A stretch of 64,000 nt of DNA, from NCBI RefSeq assembly GCF_013403955.1, contig NZ_JABFDG010000004.1, positions 1 to 64,000 on the forward strand, written 5' to 3'. The position numbers were made by a program, and so were the translations under genes. The stretch comes from Winogradskyella vidalii (GTDB lineage: Bacteria; Bacteroidota; Bacteroidia; Flavobacteriales; Flavobacteriaceae). Positions 1-9,242 of this stretch are shown in pieces; position 1 is the stretch's first letter; every line of letters begins with the position of its first letter. Below the pieces are notes generated by a model. That model was not told the DNA's origin. It did not search any database and saw nothing but the letters and a program-made list of their open reading frames with translations.

Positions 1-108
1 TTAATAGATTGTTCTGCAGGTTGTACTAGAGATCAACATGCTGAAAATAGACGCTCTGAATTTCTTATTGTAGAAGAGACAACAGAAGATGTTACTACTG
101 AAGAATAA
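1..108 (+). CDS. OmpA-family outer membrane protein, C-terminal end (partial)
   Basis: The reading frame is open from the first base of the window and ends at TAA 106-108, giving the last 35 residues of a protein that begins upstream. It contains the sequence QHAENRRSEFLIVE, which matches the end of OmpA/MotB peptidoglycan-binding domains (the NRR-E-F signature that follows the last helix). The acidic tail EETTEDVTTEE follows. Such proteins anchor the outer membrane to peptidoglycan. Only the tail is visible, so the rest of the domain order is unknown. Confidence 0.7.
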   Translation, partial: LIDCSAGCTRDQHAENRRSEFLIVEETTEDVTTEE

Positions 109-130
109 TAGTAATCATTAAGTTCAAAAA

Positions 131-158
131 AAGCCTATATTTTTAAAAATATAGGCTT
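131..158. terminator. Bidirectional intrinsic terminator
   Basis: A perfect 14-bp inverted repeat beginning AAGCCTATAT and ending ATATAGGCTT, flanked by an A-run on the left and a T-run on the right. It sits between the plus-strand OmpA-family gene and the minus-strand CYTH gene, so it can end both transcripts. Confidence 0.8.
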
Positions 159-165
159 TTTTTAT

Positions 166-633
166 TTACCAAACTGAAAAAGGTAGGTTACTCAATTGTG
201 AATTATAATATTTCACCTCGCCAGTCACCTCTTTACCTAACCAATTTGGTACTTCAAAATGTTCACCTTCAGAATTTAATTCAACCTCAGCAATAATTAA
301 ACCCTGGTTAAGACCATAAAACTCATCAACTTCAAAAATATGAGGGCCACATTTAACTTCATAACGTGTTTTATCAATAATACCCGTTTCACAAAGTTCT
401 AAAAGATGTTCAGCATCTTGCTTAGAAATTTCCTTTTCCCATTCAAAACGCGACAAGCCATTTGAAGTCGATTTACCTTTTACAGTTAAATAACCACAAT
501 CTTTTTTTAATCTAACACGCACAGTGCGGTTCTTATCACTATTTAAAAAACCTTGTTTAATAGTGTATTTATTAAAAGCTTCAACTTTAAAAGCATCCGA
601 TTTCACTAAAAATTTTCGTTCAATTTCAATCAT
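166..633 (-). CDS. CYTH domain protein
   Basis: A 155-residue single-domain protein. It opens with the family signature EIERKFLV and continues with basic strands (TVRVRLKK, LTVKGK) and acidic strands (FEWEKEIS, AEVELNSE) that line the tunnel of CYTH enzymes. Family members bind triphosphates and divalent metal: class IV adenylate cyclases, thiamine triphosphatases and inorganic triphosphatases. Short bacterial CYTH proteins of this size are mostly inorganic (tri)phosphatases, so that is the likeliest activity, but the substrate cannot be read from sequence. It is cytoplasmic and monocistronic, divergent from dinB. Length fits the stand-alone family. Confidence 0.85.
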   Translation of the reverse strand: MIEIERKFLVKSDAFKVEAFNKYTIKQGFLNSDKNRTVRVRLKKDCGYLTVKGKSTSNGLSRFEWEKEISKQDAEHLLELCETGIIDKTRYEVKCGPHIFEVDEFYGLNQGLIIAEVELNSEGEHFEVPNWLGKEVTGEVKYYNSQLSNLPFSVW

Positions 634-746
634 AATATGAGATATAATTTAAGGGCCTAGTGACCGTTTAAATAGGAATTTTTATAATTGGTTAATATTG
701 TCTTATATGAGAATCTAAACTCCACAGTAATTCATAAATTTACATT

Positions 747-1850
747 ATGCCTAACGATTTTCCTATAAGAAAAATAATTCATGTTGATATGGATGCATTT
801 TATGCCTCTGTAGCACAAATGGACCATCCTGAACTAAGGGGAAAAGCTATAGCTGTTGGTGGCGGTGGAGCACGAGGTGTAGTAAGTGCGGCAAGTTATG
901 AAGCACGTAAATTTGGGGTAAAAAGCGCCATGTCTGGTCGATTAGCAATAAAACTTTGTCCTGAGCTCATTTTTGTGAGCACAGATTTTGAGCGTTATAC
1001 GGAAATTTCAAAGCGCATAAGACAAATTTTTTTTGATTATACGGATTTAGTAGAGCCATTATCATTAGATGAAGCTTATCTCGATGTTACAGAAAACAAA
1101 AAAGGACTTCCTAGCGCCTCAATAATAGCAGAAGAAATAAGACAACGCATCTTCGATGAAATAGGCTTAACGGCTTCTGCAGGTATTTCAATTAATAAGT
1201 TTATAGCTAAGGTCGCAAGTGACTACAATAAACCCAATGGACAAAAAACGGTTAACCCAGAAGATGTCCTACAATTTTTAGAGGATTTAGATATCCGTAA
1301 ATTTTATGGTGTTGGTAAAGTCACTGCAGAAAAAATGTACCAAAAAGGTATTTTTACAGGCAAAGATTTAAAATCTAAAACTGTTGACTATTTAAGCCAA
1401 CATTTTGGAAAATCTGGACGTTATTATTACGATGTGGTTAGAGGAATACACCACAGTGAAGTAAAACCAAATCGGATCAGGAAATCCTTAGCTGCTGAAC
1501 GTACTTTTAGAGAGAATTTATCGTCGGAAATATTTATGCTCGAAAAATTAGAACATATCGCCGAAGAAGTTGAGAAACGCTTACGGAAGAGTAACGTTAC
1601 TGGAAAAACAATAACTTTAAAAATAAAATACAGCGATTTTACTTTACAGACACGGAGCAAAACGCTGCCTTATTTTGTAAGTGAAAAAGCTATTTTATTA
1701 GAAACAGCAAGAGAATTACTATATCAAAACACTCTGAATAACTCCGTTAGATTACTCGGGATTTCAATTTCTAATTTGAATACAGATGTCAAAAAAATTA
1801 AAAAAGAAGCTAAAGCAACAGTAAGTGTACAGTTGAAGTTTTCATTTTAA
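747..1850 (+). CDS. dinB: DNA polymerase IV (Y-family translesion polymerase)
   Basis: 367 residues, normal for DinB. The palm carries DMDAFYASV near residue 14 and SLDEAYLDV near residue 104, supplying the catalytic acidic residues. Helix-hairpin-helix and little-finger regions follow (FYGVGKVTAEKM near 190). The C-terminus QLKFSF resembles a sliding-clamp binding peptide. It copies past damaged template bases with low fidelity. It stands alone and converges on pyk across a shared terminator. No LexA-like box was recognised upstream. Confidence 0.95.
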   Translation: MPNDFPIRKIIHVDMDAFYASVAQMDHPELRGKAIAVGGGGARGVVSAASYEARKFGVKSAMSGRLAIKLCPELIFVSTDFERYTEISKRIRQIFFDYTDLVEPLSLDEAYLDVTENKKGLPSASIIAEEIRQRIFDEIGLTASAGISINKFIAKVASDYNKPNGQKTVNPEDVLQFLEDLDIRKFYGVGKVTAEKMYQKGIFTGKDLKSKTVDYLSQHFGKSGRYYYDVVRGIHHSEVKPNRIRKSLAAERTFRENLSSEIFMLEKLEHIAEEVEKRLRKSNVTGKTITLKIKYSDFTLQTRSKTLPYFVSEKAILLETARELLYQNTLNNSVRLLGISISNLNTDVKKIKKEAKATVSVQLKFSF

Positions 1851-1870
1851 TCATGAAATAAATAAAACTA

Positions 1871-1904
1871 AAAAGCGATTTGAGATTAAACCCAAATCGC
1901 TTTT
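1871..1904. terminator. Convergent terminator dinB/pyk
   Basis: Inverted repeat with 12-bp arms AAAAGCGATTTG and CAAATCGCTTTT around a 10-nt loop, lying between the stop codons of two convergent genes. The A/T ends give a U-tract in either direction. Confidence 0.85.
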
Positions 1905-1929
1905 TGAATATTAGTTATGTAAAATACTG

Positions 1930-3372
1930 TTAGAAACTACAGTTTTCAATCTCTGAAACTCTTAAAGTATTTACCATACCTTTATCTTGAATAGGCATCG
2001 CTGCTAAACTAATTAGCATGTCACCTACTTCTAGGTATCCCATTTTACAAGCAATAGCATTAACATCTTCAATGGTTTCATCTGTACTTACAAACTTGTC
2101 ATAATAGAATGCATGTACACCCCAAAGTAGACTCAATTGTGTTAAAATACGTCGGTTAGAAGTAAAAACTAAAATATGAGCAGAAGGACGCCAAGCTGAA
2201 ATCTGAAACGCGGTATAACCACTATTGGTTAGCGTAGAAATCGCTTGTGCATTAATTTCATTGGCCATATTAGCTGCATGATAACAAATAGCTTTTGTGA
2301 TATAACGTTTCGTACGAATATGAGGTGGTGATTGTGGCACTTCAATTAGTGGTGAATCTTCAACACTACGTATAATATTAGACATTTGACGAATCACTTG
2401 AACAGGATATTGACCAACTGAAGTTTCACCAGATAACATTACAGCATCTGCACCATCCATTACGGAGTTAGCAACATCATTAACCTCTGCACGTGTTGGC
2501 GTTAAACTTGTAATCATGGTTTCCATCATTTGGGTTGCAATAATTACAGGAATTCTAGCACGTTTAGCTCTCAGTACTAATTGCTTTTGAATTAGTGGCA
2601 CTTCTTCAGCAGGAATCTCTACACCTAAATCACCACGAGCCACCATTAAACCATCACAATAAGCAACAATTTTATCAATGTTTTCAACAGCTTCAGGTTT
2701 TTCAATTTTAGCTATAATAGGAATTTTTTCATCACTATGCTCATTAATTAATGCTTCTAATTCCATTAAATCTTCAGCATGACGCACAAAAGATAATGCA
2801 ATCCAATCGACTTTTTGTCCGATGGCGAAAATAGCATCCTCAATATCCTTTTCTGTTAAAGCAGGTTGAGATATATTAGTATTAGGAAGATTAACCCCTT
2901 TTTTAGATTTTAAAGGTCCGCCTTGAATTACTCGAGCTTTAACTTCAGATTTCTTATCTGTAGAAACAACTTCAAAGATTAATTTACCATCATCTAGAAG
3001 GATACGCTCACCAGGTTTGGCATCTTGAGGAAATTTATCATAGGTCATATAAACACGATCCTTCGTACCTTCAAAACGTTCTCCTGTAGCGAAAATAATT
3101 TCATCCCCTTCATTTACAATGACCTCACCTTGCATAACACCTACACGCAATTTAGGACCTTGTAAATCACCTAAAATTGAAGCGTTATAACCAAACTCTT
3201 CGTTAAGTTCTCTAATCAATTTTATTCGCGCTTCAACATCGGCGTAATCAGCATGAGAGAAGTTAATTCTAAATACATTACACCCTTCATCTAGCATGGA
3301 TTTTAGTACTTCTTTAGTACTGGTTGCTGGGCCTAAGGTGGCTACTATTTTTGTTTTCTTATTTTTTGTCAT
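1930..3372 (-). CDS. pyk: Pyruvate kinase
   Basis: 480 residues. It catalyses phosphoenolpyruvate + ADP to pyruvate + ATP, the last step of glycolysis, in the cytoplasm. Visible signatures: RINFSHADY near the N-terminus, the active-site lysine segment IPIIAKIEKPEAVENID, MVARGDLGVEIP for metal and phosphate binding, and MLSGETSVGQYP. A C-terminal allosteric domain is present. The ATG at 3372 is preferred to the TTG codon just before it. It directly follows the IPExxxVDY-family gene with only a few bases between them, so the two are co-transcribed, a common arrangement in Bacteroidota. Confidence 0.96.
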   Translation of the reverse strand: MTKNKKTKIVATLGPATSTKEVLKSMLDEGCNVFRINFSHADYADVEARIKLIRELNEEFGYNASILGDLQGPKLRVGVMQGEVIVNEGDEIIFATGERFEGTKDRVYMTYDKFPQDAKPGERILLDDGKLIFEVVSTDKKSEVKARVIQGGPLKSKKGVNLPNTNISQPALTEKDIEDAIFAIGQKVDWIALSFVRHAEDLMELEALINEHSDEKIPIIAKIEKPEAVENIDKIVAYCDGLMVARGDLGVEIPAEEVPLIQKQLVLRAKRARIPVIIATQMMETMITSLTPTRAEVNDVANSVMDGADAVMLSGETSVGQYPVQVIRQMSNIIRSVEDSPLIEVPQSPPHIRTKRYITKAICYHAANMANEINAQAISTLTNSGYTAFQISAWRPSAHILVFTSNRRILTQLSLLWGVHAFYYDKFVSTDETIEDVNAIACKMGYLEVGDMLISLAAMPIQDKGMVNTLRVSEIENCSF

Positions 3373-3376
3373 CAAT

Positions 3377-3856
3377 TCAAAATATTAAATGATCTTTAGA
3401 CTTTATTTTTAACGGATCTACCGTATAACTTGTTATAATTTGTGGGATGGACTGCAATTTAGTTAAGATATAATTATCATCTACACACTGTATTTCATCA
3501 GAAATCTTAATAAAATAATCCACCTTTTTGTATTCTGAAATGAGATGAAATGTTTTAAGTACTTTTTCGTTATTGCCAAATAAAGTGCCTGAACTATACA
3601 AACTATCTTGTTCCTTTTTACAGACGTTTGAAATTAAATTCCAAAAAACGTATTCTGTTTCATTATGCCATTCAAAAATACTATATGAAGACTCTAAATA
3701 CTTAAAGTCAATATCATGTTCCTTACGTTCTAACTTAAGTTCTAAATGCTTGTTAAGCAAATAAGCTAACCGATAATCTTCTAATCTTGTATGAATCGCT
3801 ATAAGCTTATAGGAGTCATCATAAAAATCATCTACTTGAAGTTTGTGTAAAGCCAT
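3377..3856 (-). CDS. IPExxxVDY family protein
   Basis: 159 residues from the ATG at 3856; a longer reading frame upstream has no family match in its first 23 residues. The central LISEYKKVDYFIKI corresponds to the IPExxxVDY motif that names this Bacteroidota family, with Ser in place of the usual Pro. Members are soluble, of unknown function and typically encoded next to pyruvate kinase or acpP-fabF-rnc, as here (pyk immediately downstream, rnc upstream). No catalytic residues can be named. Confidence 0.75.
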   Translation of the reverse strand: MALHKLQVDDFYDDSYKLIAIHTRLEDYRLAYLLNKHLELKLERKEHDIDFKYLESSYSIFEWHNETEYVFWNLISNVCKKEQDSLYSSGTLFGNNEKVLKTFHLISEYKKVDYFIKISDEIQCVDDNYILTKLQSIPQIITSYTVDPLKIKSKDHLIF

Positions 3857-4129
3857 ACAGTTATAACTTTGATACCAACTAAATTTATAATTTTTAGCTT
3901 GGAAATAAAACTTGAATGAAACCAAAGTTACCGTTCAAATTTAATAACAACAAATGCGTTAAAAGAAAACAAGCTTTTAGACGACAATTGGTATTTTTAT
4001 AGCATCTATAATAGTCCACAAATATAATGCATAAATAGCTTAAACTCATTAAGAATAAGTTAAGATTACTATTTATAATTTACGAAAACGTTTTAGCTAA
4101 ATATATAAGTTTTTATAGATTAGCTTAAT

Positions 4130-4870
4130 TTATTGTGGTTTAGTTATTTGATTTTGAAAAGCAAAAAAAGCACGTTTAGATGCCTTCTCTTCTGCTTTTT
4201 TCTTTGAAGTTGCTCTGGCCTTTGAAACCACTTTGTCATTTATGACTAATTTTACAGAAAAATGCTTTAACTCATCATTACCAGTGTCTTCATAGACCTG
4301 ATAATCGAAGGTATTCTTTTCTTTCTGGCACCACTCTATCAGTAAACTTTTATAACTTATGACTTTACCCTCTAGAACTTCAATATCTATATGCGGGTTA
4401 ATAACGCATTTGTAAATAAATTTTTCACAAAAACTATAACCTTTATCTAAGTATATAGCACCGACTAAAGCTTCAAAAAGATTACCGTGAATATTGTCGC
4501 CAAAATTAGATTTAGGAATTCTACTTTCTACAAAATCAATAAGTTTTAATTCTTGTCCTAATTTATTTAGATGTTCTCTACTAACTACTTTAGATCGCAT
4601 TTTTGTAAGGTAGCCTTCATCGCCATGCGGCACTTCTTCAAAGAGGTAAGCAGCGATAACAGAACCGAGTATGGCATCGCCAACAAATTCTAAACGCTCA
4701 TAATTAATAGGATTGCCTTTATCGTCCTTAATATTCATGGAGCGATGTGTAAAGGCCGTAATGTAAAGTATTTTAGACTTGGGCTTAAATCCAAGAATTT
4801 CTTTAAGTTGTAAAAAAAAATTCCCGTCCTCTTGAGAGCGGGAATTTAATATGTTACGAATGAAGTTCAT
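4130..4870 (-). CDS. rnc: Ribonuclease III
   Basis: 246 residues. The catalytic domain shows NYERLEFVGDAILGSVIAAYLF near residues 60-80, the RNase III signature with its metal-binding Glu and Asp, and a second acidic pair near LFEALVGAIYLDKG. A double-stranded RNA-binding domain fills the C-terminal third (KSLLIEWCQKEK through KKKAEEKASKRA). It cleaves double-stranded RNA in rRNA and mRNA processing. It is the last gene of an acpP-fabF-rnc operon and begins 7 bp after fabF. Confidence 0.95.
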   Translation of the reverse strand: MNFIRNILNSRSQEDGNFFLQLKEILGFKPKSKILYITAFTHRSMNIKDDKGNPINYERLEFVGDAILGSVIAAYLFEEVPHGDEGYLTKMRSKVVSREHLNKLGQELKLIDFVESRIPKSNFGDNIHGNLFEALVGAIYLDKGYSFCEKFIYKCVINPHIDIEVLEGKVISYKSLLIEWCQKEKNTFDYQVYEDTGNDELKHFSVKLVINDKVVSKARATSKKKAEEKASKRAFFAFQNQITKPQ

Positions 4871-4877
4871 TCGGGAT

Positions 4878-6128
4878 TTAATCTAATTTTTTAAATAATA
4901 CACAGGCGTTGTGACCGCCAAATCCAAAGGTATTACTCATCGCGACTTTAATATCTCGTTTCTGAGCTTTATTGAGGGTTAAATTTAATTCAGGATCTAT
5001 GTTTTCATCAACCGTTTCATGGTTAATTGTTGGTGGTACAATACCGTGCTTCATTGCTAAAATTGAAGCAATAGCTTCAATAGCTCCGGCAGCACCCAAC
5101 AAGTGACCTGTCATAGATTTGGTAGAATTAATATTTATGTTCTTAGCGTGGCTGCCAAACACTTCTGATATTGCTTTTAACTCCGCAACATCACCTAATG
5201 GTGTTGATGTTCCGTGTGTATTAATATGATCAACATCTTCAGGGTTTAAACCAGCATTTTCCAAACAATTTTTCATTACCGCAACAACACCAATACCACC
5301 AGGGTGTGGCGCTGTCATATGATAAGCATCTGAAGATAAACCACCACCTAATACTTCTGCATAGATTGTAGCGCCTCTTGCTTTTGCATGTTCGTACTCT
5401 TCTAAAACAATCGCACCTGCACCTTCACCTAATACAAAACCGTCTCGGTTAGCATCAAATGGTCTAGAAGCAGTTTTAGGATCATCATTTCGAGTACTCA
5501 TTGCATGCATAGCATTAAATCCTCCCATACCAGCAATGGTTACTGCCGCTTCACTTCCTCCTGTAATAATCACGTCACAAGTCCCTAAACGAATAGTGTT
5601 TAAAGCATCGATCATTGAATTTGCAGAGGATGCACAAGCAGATACTGTGGTATAATTAGGCCCCATGAAACCATATTTTATAGATATGTTTCCGGGTGCT
5701 ATATCAGCAATCATTTTCGGTATAAAACGTGGGTTAAATCGAGGTGTACCGTCACCAGCTGCATAGTTTAACACTTCATCTTGAAATGTTTCTAAACCTC
5801 CAATACCAGCGCCCCAAATAACACCAACTCTCAATTTGTTTACAGCATCTAAATCTAGTTTTGAGTCTGCAATTGCTTCATCAGAAGCCACCATTGCATA
5901 CTGCGAAAACTTATCCATTTGCCGGGCTAACTTTCTATCAATAAAGTCAGTTACTTCAAAGTTTTTTATTTCACAAGCGAACTGTGTCTTGAACTTTTCA
6001 GCATCAAAATGCGTTACAGGTGCAGCACCACTTTGGCCACTAATAAGAGCTTCCCAATATTCATCTTTGGTATTCCCTATTGGTGTAAGTGCACCTAAAC
6101 CCGTTACTACGACTCGCTTTAATTCCAT
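4878..6128 (-). CDS. fabF: Beta-ketoacyl-ACP synthase II
   Basis: 416 residues, standard length. It elongates fatty acids by condensing malonyl-ACP with acyl-ACP. The catalytic triad is visible: Cys in VSACASSANS near 165, His in NTHGTSTPLGD near 305 and His in SMTGHLLGAAGAIE near 340. The glycine-rich FGFGGHNA lies near the C-terminus. It sits between acpP, its substrate carrier, and rnc, all on the minus strand with tight spacing. Confidence 0.97.
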   Translation of the reverse strand: MELKRVVVTGLGALTPIGNTKDEYWEALISGQSGAAPVTHFDAEKFKTQFACEIKNFEVTDFIDRKLARQMDKFSQYAMVASDEAIADSKLDLDAVNKLRVGVIWGAGIGGLETFQDEVLNYAAGDGTPRFNPRFIPKMIADIAPGNISIKYGFMGPNYTTVSACASSANSMIDALNTIRLGTCDVIITGGSEAAVTIAGMGGFNAMHAMSTRNDDPKTASRPFDANRDGFVLGEGAGAIVLEEYEHAKARGATIYAEVLGGGLSSDAYHMTAPHPGGIGVVAVMKNCLENAGLNPEDVDHINTHGTSTPLGDVAELKAISEVFGSHAKNININSTKSMTGHLLGAAGAIEAIASILAMKHGIVPPTINHETVDENIDPELNLTLNKAQKRDIKVAMSNTFGFGGHNACVLFKKLD

Positions 6129-6141
6129 AAAAATTGAGTTA

Positions 6142-6375
6142 TTATTTTGCTTCTTCTATATAAGAAATAGCTTGACCAACTGTTGCAATGTTCTCAGCTT
6201 GATCATCTGGTATTTGAATATCGAATTCTTTTTCAAATTCCATTATTAATTCTACAGTATCTAATGAATCCGCTCCTAAATCGTTAGTGAAGCTAGCTTC
6301 AGTTACAACTTCGTTCTCATCAACACCTAATTTATCTACGATAATCGCTTTTACTCGTGATGCAATGTCTGACAT
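6142..6375 (-). CDS. acpP: Acyl carrier protein
   Basis: 77 residues, acidic. The phosphopantetheine attachment serine is in [16 protein letters not shown], the invariant DSL motif. It carries growing acyl chains for fatty acid synthesis and is the first gene of the acpP-fabF-rnc operon, 13 bp before fabF. Upstream on the minus strand are two TATTTTTG sequences (6406-6413 and 6467-6474) that could be Bacteroidota -7 boxes; no clear -33 partner was found. Confidence 0.97.
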   Translation of the reverse strand: MSDIASRVKAIIVDKLGVDENEVVTEASFTNDLGADSLDTVELIMEFEKEFDIQIPDDQAENIATVGQAISYIEEAK

Positions 6376-6648
6376 AATTTTTAATTTTAAGTTTTAATTA
6401 GATGGCAAAAATAAAAAACTTTATTTGAATATTCACCTTTACCGATAAAATGTGCTTGTAATTTAGCAAAAATAAAGATAAAGTATTTTGGTTTTGCCTT
6501 AATTGTTAATTATTATTCTTTTTTTTGTTTGAATAAATAGAACTCGAATGGCTAGTGTAATAATAAGCTTAATCAAAGGTTGCAGTGCATTCTGTAATTT
6601 TAAATTAGCAAATTCCATTCAACCATTAATTAAAATATAAATGAACTG

Positions 6649-7212
6649 ATGAAACGTATTGTAATTTTTGCATCCGGAAGTGGATCTAATGCTGAAAATT
6701 TAATTAAGTTTTTTTACAACAGCGATACGGCGTCTGTTATTCAGGTACTCACCAACAATCCTCATGCCAAAGTTTTGGATCGTTGTAAAACATTAAATAT
6801 TAGCGCCCTATCTTTTAACCGAATTGCATTTTCAAAATCTGAAGATGTTTTAAATATTTTAAAAGCAGCAGAACCAGATTTAATTGTGTTAGCTGGTTTT
6901 CTTTGGAAGTTTCCTGAATTCATATTAAAAGCGTTTGAAAATAAAGTGATTAATATTCATCCAGCACTTTTACCAAACTATGGCGGAAAAGGGATGTATG
7001 GCATGCATGTACATGAAGCCATCGTTAATAACAAGGAAACTGAAACGGGCATCACGATTCATTATGTGAATGAGAATTATGATGAAGGCGCTACTATTTT
7101 TCAAGCTAAGTGTGACGTTTTGTCATCAGATTCAGCTGAAGATGTTGCTGGAAAAATCCATTTGCTAGAAATGGAACATTTTCCATTAGTAGTAGAAAAA
7201 TTATTAAATTAA
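6649..7212 (+). CDS. purN: Phosphoribosylglycinamide formyltransferase
   Basis: 187 residues. It transfers a formyl group from 10-formyltetrahydrofolate to GAR in purine synthesis. The GAR phosphate loop GSGSNAENLI is at the N-terminus. The catalytic segment NIHPALLPNYGGKGMYG (the invariant Asn and His region) is near 105, and the signature GITIHYVNENYDEGATI is near 140. It is monocistronic and divergent from acpP. A REP-like inverted repeat follows immediately. Confidence 0.93.
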   Translation: MKRIVIFASGSGSNAENLIKFFYNSDTASVIQVLTNNPHAKVLDRCKTLNISALSFNRIAFSKSEDVLNILKAAEPDLIVLAGFLWKFPEFILKAFENKVINIHPALLPNYGGKGMYGMHVHEAIVNNKETETGITIHYVNENYDEGATIFQAKCDVLSSDSAEDVAGKIHLLEMEHFPLVVEKLLN

Positions 7213-7221
7213 TAATTCAAC

Positions 7222-7280
7222 TGTCATGCTGAGTTTATTGAAGCATCTTTAATAGAATCTTTATTTCATTCAGAATGACA
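7222..7280. repeat. REP-like imperfect inverted repeat
   Basis: Outer arms TGTCATGCTGA (7222-7232) and TCAGAATGACA (7270-7280) are complementary except at one position and enclose AAGCATCT/GAATCT segments. This resembles the dispersed TGTCAT-CTGA palindromes common in intergenic DNA of Bacteroidota. It lies between purN and the RNase H gene and could also serve as an mRNA-stabilising hairpin. Confidence 0.6.
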
Positions 7281-7312
7281 AAATGAGATTTCCGTTTTCA
7301 CGGGAAGTAAAC

Positions 7313-7954
7313 ATGAGTAAAAAGAAAAAAAAATATTATACCGTTTGGCAAGGTCATAAAAAAGGGGTCTTTGAAACTTGGAATGCTTGTAAAGCCCAAA
7401 TCAAAGATTACCCTGGTGCGCAATACAAATCTTTTCCGACGCTTAATGAAGCCGAAAAAGCATTTAAAGGAAATTACTTTGATTATATAGGAAAGAAAAA
7501 AACCTTTAGCAGTGGACTTTCTGATGCTGAACTTAAAAAAATAGGTCAACCCAACTATAATTCTATTTCGGTGGATGCTGCATCAAGCGGAAACCCAGGA
7601 ATTATGGAATATAGAGGTGTTGATACCAAAACAAAAAAACAACTTTTTATCCAAGGGCCTTTTGAACAAGGCACTAATAATATCGGTGAATTCTTAGCCT
7701 TAGTGCATGGCTTAGCTTTTCTAAAACAACACAAAAGCGAACGTATTATGTACACCGATTCTAGAACTGCGATGAGTTGGGTACGTAAAAAAGCATGCAA
7801 TTCTAAACTACAACGCAATGCAAAAAACAAACCCGTTTATGATTTGGTAGATCGCGCTGTACACTGGTTAAAAACCAATGAGTATTCTACAACCATTGTT
7901 AAATGGGAAACCAAGGCTTGGGGAGAGATACCTGCTGATTTTGGAAGGAAGTAA
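7313..7954 (+). CDS. Ribonuclease H1 with viroplasmin-like N-terminal domain
   Basis: 213 residues from the ATG at 7313 (MSKKKKKYYTV); codons upstream of it lie in the preceding repeat. Residues about 5-50 form the hybrid-binding viroplasmin domain (YYTVWQGHKKGVFETW, YKSFPTLNEAEKAF). The C-terminal RNase H domain has the acidic residues in SVDAASSGNPG, NIGEFLALVHGLAFL and MYTDSRTAMSWV. It degrades the RNA strand of RNA-DNA hybrids. Bacteroidota genomes usually carry this form besides RNase HII. Confidence 0.9.
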   Translation: MSKKKKKYYTVWQGHKKGVFETWNACKAQIKDYPGAQYKSFPTLNEAEKAFKGNYFDYIGKKKTFSSGLSDAELKKIGQPNYNSISVDAASSGNPGIMEYRGVDTKTKKQLFIQGPFEQGTNNIGEFLALVHGLAFLKQHKSERIMYTDSRTAMSWVRKKACNSKLQRNAKNKPVYDLVDRAVHWLKTNEYSTTIVKWETKAWGEIPADFGRK

Positions 7955-8191
7955 TTTAAAATTGTATTATTTACAATATTCCTTTTGATGGAGAACACGA
8001 TAGCTATTAACCCTTTTCTGAGTTTCAACTTACACAATTTCATATTGTATAAATTTTAAGTGATTTTTTACAAAAAGAATAGATTTCACTAAGAAAACGA
8101 TGTGAAAATTAGATTTACCTCATAAACTACTGCTAGAATACAAAAATTTGAAGTTTGGTTTTTCGCAACTATTCAAATCAAAAAAATCATG

Positions 8192-8199
8192 TATTTTTG
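8192..8199 (+). promoter_or_regulatory. Probable -7 box of the PfkB kinase gene
   Basis: TATTTTTG fits the Bacteroidota TAnnTTTG element and lies 22 bp before the ATG at 8222. It overlaps the upstream ATG at 8189, which argues against that ATG as the start. The -33 TTG is not clear. Confidence 0.45.
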
Positions 8200-8221
8200 C
8201 AACTTAATTCAAACTACTTTT

Positions 8222-9148
8222 ATGAGTAAATTAGTGATTGTTGGTACTGTAGCTTTTGATGCTATTGAAACACCTTTTGGTAAAACCGACAAAATTCTTG
8301 GTGGTGCAGCAACCTACATCGGTTTATCAGCTTCAAATTTTGATGTGGATTCTTCCGCAGTTTCTGTCGTTGGAGGCGATTTTCCTCAAGAATATTTAGA
8401 CCTTTTAAAAAATAGAAATATTGATATTGAAGGTATCGAAATTGTAAAAGAGGGCAAAACCTTCTTTTGGAGCGGAAAATATCACAACGATATGAATTCG
8501 CGAGACACCTTAGCGACAGAGCTAAATGTGCTAGAACACTTTAATCCAATAGTTCCAGATAATTACAAAGATTCTGACGTCGTGATGTTAGGTAATTTAC
8601 ACCCACTTGTACAACAAGGGGTATTAAACCAAATGACTAAAAAACCAAAATTAGCGATTTTAGACACCATGAATTTTTGGATGGATATCGCTTTAGACGA
8701 TTTACTTTCTGTAATTAAAAATGTTGACGTTATTACCATCAACGATGAAGAAGCACGACAATTAACTGGGGAATATTCTTTAGTTGTTGCAGCGAGAAAG
8801 GTTCATGAAATGGGACCAAAATACGTCGTTATAAAAAAAGGAGAACACGGTGCCTTATTGTTTCATAATGAAAATGTATTCTACGCTCCAGCGCTTCCTT
8901 TAGAAGAAGTTTTTGATCCTACTGGTGCGGGTGATACTTTTGCAGGTGGTTTTGCAGGTTATTTAGCAAAAACTGGTGACTTTTCTTTTGAGAACATGAA
9001 AACAGCAGTCATATATGGTTCAACATTAGCCTCCTTTTGTGTCGAAAAATTTGGTACAGAACGCATGCAAAGCTTAACAGACAAAGAGATTTATAAACGA
9101 TTAGACCAATTTAAGAGTCTAACGCAATTTGATATCGAATTAAACTAA
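8222..9148 (+). CDS. PfkB family sugar kinase
   Basis: 308 residues from MSKLVIVGTVAFDAIETP. The substrate-side GG motif is in ILGGAATYIGLSAS and the anion hole/catalytic base in FDPTGAGDTFAGGFAGYLA near residue 250. It phosphorylates a sugar or nucleoside in the cytoplasm; the substrate cannot be told. It is monocistronic with its own terminator and stands directly before the purF-type gene, which would fit a nucleoside or ribose-linked role. It is not near the carbohydrate locus, so it should not be assumed to be the missing KDG kinase. Confidence 0.88.
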   Translation: MSKLVIVGTVAFDAIETPFGKTDKILGGAATYIGLSASNFDVDSSAVSVVGGDFPQEYLDLLKNRNIDIEGIEIVKEGKTFFWSGKYHNDMNSRDTLATELNVLEHFNPIVPDNYKDSDVVMLGNLHPLVQQGVLNQMTKKPKLAILDTMNFWMDIALDDLLSVIKNVDVITINDEEARQLTGEYSLVVAARKVHEMGPKYVVIKKGEHGALLFHNENVFYAPALPLEEVFDPTGAGDTFAGGFAGYLAKTGDFSFENMKTAVIYGSTLASFCVEKFGTERMQSLTDKEIYKRLDQFKSLTQFDIELN

Positions 9149-9150
9149 AC

Positions 9151-9174
9151 AAACACGCTCTAAATTGAGCGTGT
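9151..9174 (+). terminator. Intrinsic terminator after the PfkB kinase gene
   Basis: Arms AACACGCTC and GAGCGTGTT with a 6-nt loop, followed by a T-run, 3 bp after the stop codon. Confidence 0.9.
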
Positions 9175-9242
9175 TTTTTTTATACTATTCCGCTAGAAAC
9201 CGGAATGATTTATTATAACACTAATAACAGCACAAACACAAC

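Noticed and set aside
8222..9148. PfkB kinase as the missing 2-keto-3-deoxygluconate kinase of the carbohydrate locus
   Set aside because: It is 13 kb away on the other strand, has no operator of the locus, and its sequence does not point to KDG; the PfkB family has many substrates.
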